Source: Asticcacaulis sp. UBA2476
GTDB taxonomy: Bacteria > Pseudomonadota > Alphaproteobacteria > Caulobacterales > Caulobacteraceae
Assembly: GCA_002342035.1 (NCBI GenBank)
Contig: DDPE01000042.1
Span: forward strand, 1 to 48,062
Reading direction: 5' to 3'
DNA length: 48,062 bases
The notes beneath the pieces were generated by a model. That model was not told the origin of the DNA, searched no databases, and was given only the letters and a program-made list of their open reading frames with translations. The translations under genes were made by a program, and so were the position numbers. Shown here in pieces: positions 42,782 to 48,062 of this stretch (position 1 is the first letter of the stretch; the number at the start of each line of letters is the position of its first letter).

Positions 42782-43939
42782 CTACACCATCGCCATATTA
42801 TCGCGGTGAATGACCGCATCACCGGCGGTATATCCCAGCAAAACTTCGATCTCTTTCGACGGACGCCCTTTGATCAGGCGGATTTCGTCGGCCCCATAGG
42901 CAACAATCCCGCGCGCATGTTCGCACCCGTCCACACCCAATATGGAGATGCTGTCGCCCTTGTCAAAGCTGCCATGCACCTCAACGATACCCGACGGCAA
43001 CAGGCTTTTGCCGGATTTCAGCGCCGCCACCGCCCCGTCATCGAGCACGACCTCACCCGCTGGCACCACCGTGCCCGCGATCCACGCCTTATAGGCCGCC
43101 GTCACCGACGCCTGAGCGCGAATAAGCGTAAACTTCGCCCCTGATCCTAGCGCCGACAAAGGCCGCAGCATGGCCCCGTAGGCAATGGTGGTCGAACAGC
43201 CTGCCGAGCCCGCAATCCGGGCCGCCGCAATTTTGGTGGCCATGCCGCCGGTGCCGACACCAGCCGACGTATTGGCCCCACCGGCCATGGCCTCGATCTC
43301 GGCATCGAGCTTTTCCACCAGCGGAATATGGCGCGCATCCGGGTTTTTGCGCGGATCAGCGGTATAGAGGCCATCAATATCCGACAGCAAAATCAGCGCT
43401 TCGGATTGCACCAGTTGCGCGGCGCGCGCCGCCAGCCGGTCATTGTCGCCATAGCGGATTTCTTCGGTGACGACCGTGTCGTTTTCATTGACGATCGGCA
43501 CGCAGCCCAGATCAAATAGCGTCTCGATCGTCGCGCGCGCATTGAGCCAACGCCTGCGTTTTTCGGTATCTTCGCGGGTCAGCAGCACCTGCGCGGTCTT
43601 AAGGCCCAGCTCGTTGAACACGCCTTCCCAGGCCTGCATCAAACGCGGTTGCCCAACCGCCGCTGCCGCCTGTTTCTGATCCAGCCGAAGGCGCGAGCCC
43701 TTGAGGCCCAGATAGCGCCGACCCAAAGCACCGGCACCGGAAGAGACGATCATGACCTGCTTGCCTTCACGCATCAGTGCGGCCACATCCTGCGCCATAC
43801 CGCGCATCCAGTCGATGTCAGCCTCACCCGTCTCGGCATTGACCACCAGCGCCGAGCCGATTTTAACCGTCAGGCGGCGGGCCTTAAGCAAGGGCTCAGG
43901 CAGGGTCAGGACTTCGGTTTTTGCGGCCATGACGGTCAT
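42782..43939 (-). CDS. proB: Glutamate 5-kinase
   Basis: A 385-residue ProB, the first enzyme of proline synthesis and the usual feedback target of proline. An N-terminal amino-acid kinase domain (about 15-270) has VKIGSALVV, VSSGAGALGRRYLGL, PIVNENDTVVTEEIRYGDNDRLAA and VGTGGMATKIAAARIA. A C-terminal PUA domain (about 290-380) includes GKSLLPSGIVEVHGSFDKGD. The ATG at 43939 is used, with a second ATG at 43930. It is divergent from thrC across about 230 bp. Confidence 0.96.
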   Translation of the reverse strand: MTVMAAKTEVLTLPEPLLKARRLTVKIGSALVVNAETGEADIDWMRGMAQDVAALMREGKQVMIVSSGAGALGRRYLGLKGSRLRLDQKQAAAAVGQPRLMQAWEGVFNELGLKTAQVLLTREDTEKRRRWLNARATIETLFDLGCVPIVNENDTVVTEEIRYGDNDRLAARAAQLVQSEALILLSDIDGLYTADPRKNPDARHIPLVEKLDAEIEAMAGGANTSAGVGTGGMATKIAAARIAGSAGCSTTIAYGAMLRPLSALGSGAKFTLIRAQASVTAAYKAWIAGTVVPAGEVVLDDGAVAALKSGKSLLPSGIVEVHGSFDKGDSISILGVDGCEHARGIVAYGADEIRLIKGRPSKEIEVLLGYTAGDAVIHRDNMAMV

Positions 43940-44165
43940 AAATGTCTTTTCTCAGACAGCTTAAAGTGTTAGGGCGTGCCCGACTTAAAATCGGTTGCGG
44001 GACTTCTAATTCGTGACAGCCCTTAAGTGAAGCCTTTTCGCTTAAAATCGAAAAACTCACCCTCAAAGCGGTATCCATTGGAACCATTTTGCGGGTTACG
44101 GCTTTAAATCCGGCTGGATGGGCGAATTTCACCCCGACAAAGACCAAAGGTACAGGCTTTTGACG

Positions 44166-45545
44166 ATGAATTATATCGGTACGCGCGGCTTTAACGATCA
44201 TCGCACCTTTGCGGGCGCACTTCTGGATGGTCTGGCCCCCGATGGCGGGCTTTATGTGCCGCAAGTTTGGCCGAGCCTTGATGCCACAGAGCTTAACACC
44301 GCCGCCAAGGGCGATTACGGTGTCCTGACCGAAAAGCTGCTGACCCTGTTCGGCGTCGATGTGCTTGGGGCTGAGGCGGTGAAAGCCGCCGCCGCCAAGA
44401 CCAGGGCCGCGTTTTTGAGAAACGGCGAAACCCCGTTGACGCAGGTTGAGGACAATCTGTGGATTCTGGAACTGTGGCACGGCCCGACCCTGGCGTTCAA
44501 AGACATGGCCATGCAGATGATCGCCCCCCTGACCGATGCCGCCCTGTCGCAGCGCGGCGAAAAGCTGACCTTGGTCACCGCCACCTCCGGCGATACCGGG
44601 GCCGCCGCCGTGCGCGCCTTTGCGGGTTCTGAGCATGTCCGGCTGGTGGTCTTTCATCCGCTCGGTCGCGTCTCCCCGGTGCAGCGTTTGCAGATGACGA
44701 CGGTTGAGGCTGACAACGTCCTCAATATCGGCGTCGAAGGCGATTTCGATGACTGCCAGCGTTTTGTGAAGCAGCTTTTGGGAGAGGCGTCGCTCAAAGA
44801 AGGCGGCCTGATCTCCAGCGTCAATTCGATCAACTGGGGCCGCCTGTTGGGTCAGGCGCCGTACTATCTGGCTGCGGCAGCCGCATCAGGTGCCGATCAT
44901 CCGGAATTTGTGGTGCCGACCGGCAATTTCGGTGATGCCTTTGCCGGCTGGGCCGGGCGCAAGATTGGCGCCAATGTCGGCCATCTGCACGCCGCCGTAA
45001 ACTCGAACGATGCCCTTAGCCAGGCCATCAATAACGGCCGTTATGTCCGCCATCAGGCCACACCGACCGCCAGCGTGTCGATGGATGTTCAGGCCCCGTC
45101 GAACTTTGAGCGTCTGGTGTTTGAGGCCTCTGGTCGTGACGGTGCCGCGACCAAGGCCCTGTTCGACACCTTTGCCGCCGACGGTGAGGTCACCTTGTCG
45201 GCAGACATGCAGGCGGCCTTAAAGGCCGAAGTTTCCGCCTCGACCGTGTCGGAAGAAACGACAAAGGCGACCATCAAGCACGCCTATGACGCCTGGGGTC
45301 AGGTGATCTGCCCGCACACCGCCGTGGCGGTGGCTGCGGCTTTGGAGCGGAAATCGGGTAAGCCGATCATTGCCCTGTCGACCGCCCATGCCGCCAAGTT
45401 CCCGGAATTTGTGACTGAGGCTTTAGGTTTCGCCCCCGAAGTCCCCGAGGCCATCCAGAAGTTGCACGGCCTCACAGAAACCATCACCCCAATCAAAAAC
45501 GACTACGCCGCCGCCCTTGCCGCCGTTAAGGGGTTTGTGGGTTAA
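44166..45545 (+). CDS. thrC: Threonine synthase
   Basis: A 459-residue PLP-dependent ThrC. It begins MNYIGTRG, the typical N terminus, so ATG 44166 is preferred to the frame's earlier ATG at 44118. The PLP lysine is K112 in HGPTLAFKDMAMQ, and the phosphate cup is in TATSGDTGAAA. The C terminus has TAHAAKFPEFV. It converts O-phosphohomoserine to threonine, using the product of the homoserine kinase encoded about 1 kb downstream. An AT-rich two-gene insert separates the two. Confidence 0.96.
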   Translation: MNYIGTRGFNDHRTFAGALLDGLAPDGGLYVPQVWPSLDATELNTAAKGDYGVLTEKLLTLFGVDVLGAEAVKAAAAKTRAAFLRNGETPLTQVEDNLWILELWHGPTLAFKDMAMQMIAPLTDAALSQRGEKLTLVTATSGDTGAAAVRAFAGSEHVRLVVFHPLGRVSPVQRLQMTTVEADNVLNIGVEGDFDDCQRFVKQLLGEASLKEGGLISSVNSINWGRLLGQAPYYLAAAAASGADHPEFVVPTGNFGDAFAGWAGRKIGANVGHLHAAVNSNDALSQAINNGRYVRHQATPTASVSMDVQAPSNFERLVFEASGRDGAATKALFDTFAADGEVTLSADMQAALKAEVSASTVSEETTKATIKHAYDAWGQVICPHTAVAVAAALERKSGKPIIALSTAHAAKFPEFVTEALGFAPEVPEAIQKLHGLTETITPIKNDYAAALAAVKGFVG

Positions 45546-45613
45546 TTGGGTCATGTCTCACATTAATTACGACCACCAACGAAACAAAAAGAGAACAAAA
45601 TATCCCCGCAGTC

Positions 45614-45651
45614 TTGAAAAAGATTTAATATCTGTGCATATAATGTGCATA
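45614..45651 (+). promoter_or_regulatory. Promoter with direct-repeat operator for the Panacea gene pair
   Basis: TTGAAA (45614-45619) and TATAAT (45639-45644) form a sigma70-like pair with a rather long 19-bp spacer. Two exact copies of TGTGCATA (45633-45640 and 45644-45651), 11 bp apart, overlap the -10 element, one helical turn, as expected for a repressor site. It lies about 80 bp before the ATG of the Panacea-domain gene. Confidence 0.5.
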
Positions 45652-45733
45652 GAAGTTTGAACGTAAAATGCTTAATCGTTGAGTTTACTAAAAATTCTGA
45701 ACGAATCGGTGACGTTCCCCTAATCGGAAGCAT

Positions 45734-46195
45734 ATGACTTACGACGTAATCACCATTGCGGATGAGATGCTTAAGGCTGCAAAGCGGGATGGTAAAACCT
45801 TAACCCCTATGCAGTTGATGAAGCTTGTCTATATCGCGCACGGTTGGTCTCTCGCTATCCGTGATATAGATCTTTTTGAAAATCGCATTGAGGCTTGGAA
45901 ATACGGGCCGGTAATACCGGATCTGTACCATGCAACTAAAAAGTACGGTCGAAATTCCATACCATTATCACATATTGTAGATACACATTCGAATGTAGAT
46001 GCAGGAACCACTGCCTTTATCACAGATGTTTATTCAAAGTATGGGCACTTGGATGGAATAGCGCTTTCGAGATTAACCCACATGTCTGGCTCGCCTTGGG
46101 ATCAAGCCTATCGAGGCCATGAAATTGGTGCCGAAATTTCGGATGAAATTATTAAACCTCACTATATTCAGCTATTACAAAGACATAATAGCTAG
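45734..46195 (+). CDS. Panacea-domain (DUF4065, SocA-like) antitoxin candidate
   Basis: A 153-residue protein made almost entirely of a Panacea domain. Landmarks are TPMQLMKLVYIAHGWSLA (about 23-40), EAWKYGPVIPDLYHATKKYG (about 53-72) and a C-terminal segment with LSRLTHMSGSPWDQAYRG (about 114-131). This is the pattern of SocA of Caulobacter and of the promiscuous PanA antitoxins, which neutralise many unrelated toxins encoded beside them. The next gene starts eight bases after its stop. Codon use is AT-rich compared with thrC and thrB on either side, pointing to horizontal acquisition. SocA itself works as a ClpXP adaptor; whether this one does is unknown. Confidence 0.88.
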   Translation: MTYDVITIADEMLKAAKRDGKTLTPMQLMKLVYIAHGWSLAIRDIDLFENRIEAWKYGPVIPDLYHATKKYGRNSIPLSHIVDTHSNVDAGTTAFITDVYSKYGHLDGIALSRLTHMSGSPWDQAYRGHEIGAEISDEIIKPHYIQLLQRHNS

Positions 46196-46203
46196 GACTT
46201 TGC

Positions 46204-46590
46204 ATGTCTGAGGAAATTTTCGAGGATCGCTCCGCATCGTTTGAGGTGCCTCCGCCACCGGAAAGTGCGGGTGCGAACCCGAGTTGGGCCGACAATTCTA
46301 GAGCTAAAAGCGAAGAAAAAAACTGGAATAACGAGCAAAAACTCAAAGATGCAACAGAGAAAAACAGCCTTAGATATATAAAAGTAATTGGGTATATTGT
46401 TCCAATATTTATGATTATGGCTTCAATTTTATTTATCTCAGCTATAGCTGTATGGGCCGTGCATATACTCACGCCCATTGAATTTTTAAAGCCCGAACAA
46501 TTATCAAAAATTCAATCTATATTATTTAGCGGCTCATTAGGTGCGGTAATTTCAAGCTACGCACACAAACACATCCTAAAGACTTCCTAA
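46204..46590 (+). CDS. Small membrane protein, candidate toxin partner of the Panacea protein
   Basis: A 128-residue protein with no family that I recognise. The first 55 residues are acidic and hydrophilic, with PPPPE near residue 20. A hydrophobic segment runs from about 60 to 90 (VIGYIVPIFMIMASILFI), and a second weaker one from about 104 to 118. The linker and C terminus (FLKPEQLSKIQSILFSGSLGAV) look like a conserved functional patch. It is only eight bases downstream of the Panacea gene and shares its AT-rich codon use, so the two are almost certainly co-expressed. By analogy with other Panacea pairs it may be a membrane-acting toxin; this is inference. Confidence 0.75.
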   Translation: MSEEIFEDRSASFEVPPPPESAGANPSWADNSRAKSEEKNWNNEQKLKDATEKNSLRYIKVIGYIVPIFMIMASILFISAIAVWAVHILTPIEFLKPEQLSKIQSILFSGSLGAVISSYAHKHILKTS

Positions 46591-46596
46591 AATAGG

Positions 46597-47568
46597 TCAA
46601 AAATACGCCCAGCCATCCTTGATCGCCCTGTGATAATCCAGACGGCGGTAAAAGGCTTCCGGGTCTTTGGGTTTGACCACCCATGACGGGTCGTGGTTGA
46701 GCAGGTCATAGAGCCGCGTCAGGGTAAAGCGCACAGCCGATCCGCGCGCAAACAGCGGCAGGGCTTTAACCTCGGCATCGCTCAAGGGTCGCTCAGCGTG
46801 ATAGGCTTTGGCGAAGGCCGAAATCATATCCGGCATGGCCTGCCCGCCCGGCGTAAAGCCCCACGCATTCAGGCTGACCGCCAGATCATAGGCGTAGAAG
46901 TCCGTGCAGGCATAGTAATAGTCGATGACGCCGGTGACATTGCCGTCATCGTCCATCAGCACATTGTCGGTAAAATAATCGGCATGGATCGCACCGCTTT
47001 CCAGCGCACCGGGCTTGGGCCACACTCCGTTCAGGAAATCCAGTTCCGTACGGAAATCCGCTAAGATCGCCATCGCCCGCGCCGACTGACCGGCCTTGGG
47101 TTCACAGCGTTCGATCAGGTGCGGCCATGCGCTAATCCCCATCGAATTTTCGCGCGTTTGCGCAAAATCCGCACCCACCTTATGCAACTTGGCCAGATAT
47201 TCACCGGCAGAGGCCGCATGGCGGGTATCGGGATTGCGCGGCCAGCGTCCGGGCAGCCATTTGATCAGCGCGGCTTTGCGCCCCGAAACCTCGCCGATCG
47301 TCGCACCGGATGTCATGATCGCAGGCCCCGGCGCCGGATAGCCCTTGCGATCCAGATGCAGGGTGTAGTCCATGAAATAGGGCAGGTCGTCTATCGGGGT
47401 TGCCGCCTCAAACAACGTCAGAGCATAAAGACCCGTTGTCGTTTCGACCTTGAAATTGGTGTTGGAAACCCCCTCTTCGATCCCTTCAAGGTGGATCAGG
47501 TCGCCGATATCATACTGGCTGAGATAGGCTCTGGCCTCTTCCAAAGATACGGGCGTAAAGACGGCCAT
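46597..47568 (-). CDS. thrB: Homoserine kinase (APH-fold, alphaproteobacterial type)
   Basis: A 323-residue homoserine kinase of the aminoglycoside-phosphotransferase fold, the form found in alphaproteobacteria and pseudomonads instead of the GHMP-type ThrB. EGVSNTNFKV marks the nucleotide loop, IHADYFTDNVL the catalytic loop (HxDxxxxN), and GVIDYYYACTD the metal aspartate. It makes O-phosphohomoserine for ThrC. It is transcribed leftwards and ends six bases from the convergent membrane-protein gene, with no terminator between them. Confidence 0.93.
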   Translation of the reverse strand: MAVFTPVSLEEARAYLSQYDIGDLIHLEGIEEGVSNTNFKVETTTGLYALTLFEAATPIDDLPYFMDYTLHLDRKGYPAPGPAIMTSGATIGEVSGRKAALIKWLPGRWPRNPDTRHAASAGEYLAKLHKVGADFAQTRENSMGISAWPHLIERCEPKAGQSARAMAILADFRTELDFLNGVWPKPGALESGAIHADYFTDNVLMDDDGNVTGVIDYYYACTDFYAYDLAVSLNAWGFTPGGQAMPDMISAFAKAYHAERPLSDAEVKALPLFARGSAVRFTLTRLYDLLNHDPSWVVKPKDPEAFYRRLDYHRAIKDGWAYF

Positions 47569-47820
47569 GAGCCTTATAGTTCCTCTGTTTGTTTCGCCAA
47601 GCTATAGGGGAGGCGATGCGCTAAGAACAACCATTTTTGCTGACCCGATGCGTAAAAATTCCTGATTAAGCGCAGGTTTTCCTGCGAACGGTTTTCAATG
47701 CGCTTGTCTTAAGGCCGCAGAACCACTAAACCCCGCCATTAGAAACTATCGCTTGGGCTGTCATCAGCCTTTGATTAAAGAGACACTCGAAAAACCATCA
47801 CCCTCAAAGGGAGCGCCGTC

Positions 47821-48062
47821 TTGTCACACTCGCAAAAGCCCGCAGCCTCCGTCATCGACCTGATCGGCAACACGCCCCTGATCCGCCTGAAGGCGGCGTC
47901 TGAGGCCACCGGCTGTGAGATTTTGGGTAAGGCCGAGTTCCTCAACCCCGGTCAGTCGATCAAGGATCGCGCGGCCCTGTGGATCATCCGCGACGCTGAG
48001 GCTAAGGGCCTGCTGCGTCCCGGCGGCACCATTGTCGAAGGCACGGCGGGCAATACCGGCAT
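47821..48062 (+). CDS. cysK: Cysteine synthase, N-terminal part (cut by window edge)
   Basis: The first 80 codons of a PLP-dependent O-acetylserine sulfhydrylase-type protein. The start is TTG at 47821, with GGGAG seven bases upstream. Translation shows VIDLIGNTPLIRL (about 11-23), the PLP lysine K48 in NPGQSIKDR, and the phosphate-binding loop GTAGNTGI, where many CysK proteins have TSGNTGI. The frame is open to the right edge. The cystathionine beta-synthase or another fold-type II enzyme cannot be excluded without the rest. The 252-bp gap to thrB carries the divergent promoters and one small hairpin (47671-47686). Confidence 0.82.
   Translation, partial: MSHSQKPAASVIDLIGNTPLIRLKAASEATGCEILGKAEFLNPGQSIKDRAALWIIRDAEAKGLLRPGGTIVEGTAGNTG

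Noticed and set aside
43896..44657. Minus-strand frame of 253 codons opposite the thrC start
   Set aside because: Glycine- and glutamine-rich translation typical of an antisense shadow; thrC is secure.
47569..47820. Possible sulfur-related riboswitch before the cysteine synthase gene
   Set aside because: Only one six-base-pair hairpin is visible; no conserved riboswitch core was recognised.

Overview
The window looks like chromosomal DNA of a member of the Caulobacterales, most likely Asticcacaulis or a close relative. This is inferred from a Caulobacter/Xanthomonas-type TonB-dependent receptor, the gene order phoR-pstCAB-phoU-phoB without pstS, an alphaproteobacterial-type homoserine kinase, a SocA/Panacea-type antitoxin and the GC-rich codon use. 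No rRNA, tRNA, CRISPR array or transposase was seen.

Bases 1-23135 form a pectin/galacturonate island. It runs: the end of a type-B carboxylesterase, a small unknown protein, an alpha/beta hydrolase, a UxuB-type reductase, altronate dehydratase (uxaA), a LacI-type regulator, uronate isomerase (uxaC), kduI, kduD, a second isomerase candidate of the RpiB/LacAB fold, a sugar ABC transporter (ATPase, two permeases, lipoprotein binding protein), a leaderless GH28 polygalacturonase, a GH105 unsaturated glycuronyl hydrolase, an MhpD-like hydratase, a TonB-dependent receptor and a KdgK-type kinase. In the model, the receptor takes oligogalacturonides across the outer membrane and the ABC transporter takes them across the inner membrane. 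GH28 and GH105 then cut them in the cytoplasm. Saturated galacturonate goes through UxaC, the reductase and UxaA to 2-keto-3-deoxygluconate (KDG). Unsaturated ends go through KduI or its RpiB-fold alternative and KduD to the same KDG, and KdgK phosphorylates it. The KDPG aldolase (eda) is not in the window. Five copies of a near-palindrome built on TGACACCGGTGTCA lie upstream of uxaA/lacI, uxaC, the ABC operon and the receptor (two copies 31 bp apart), with a weaker sixth before kdgK. They are the likely operators of the LacI-type regulator.

Bases 23175-34264 hold housekeeping and signalling genes: an orphan hybrid histidine kinase, an M1 lipoprotein aminopeptidase, a DEAD-box helicase with a KKPFG-repeat tail, a PilZ-domain protein, a fused SerB-SerA serine-biosynthesis protein, Hsp33 and a two-domain retropepsin-like protein.

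Bases 34323-41001 are the phosphate regulon, transcribed leftwards: phoR, a Pho box, pstC, pstA, pstB, phoU, phoB. Two copies of a palindromic intergenic repeat lie at its downstream end.

Bases 41163-48062 are amino-acid genes: proB and proA with a small unknown gene between them, thrC, thrB and the start of a cysteine synthase gene. Between thrC and thrB lies an AT-rich two-gene insert encoding a Panacea-domain (SocA-like) protein and a small membrane protein. It is a candidate toxin-antitoxin or defence module and the most novel item in the window.
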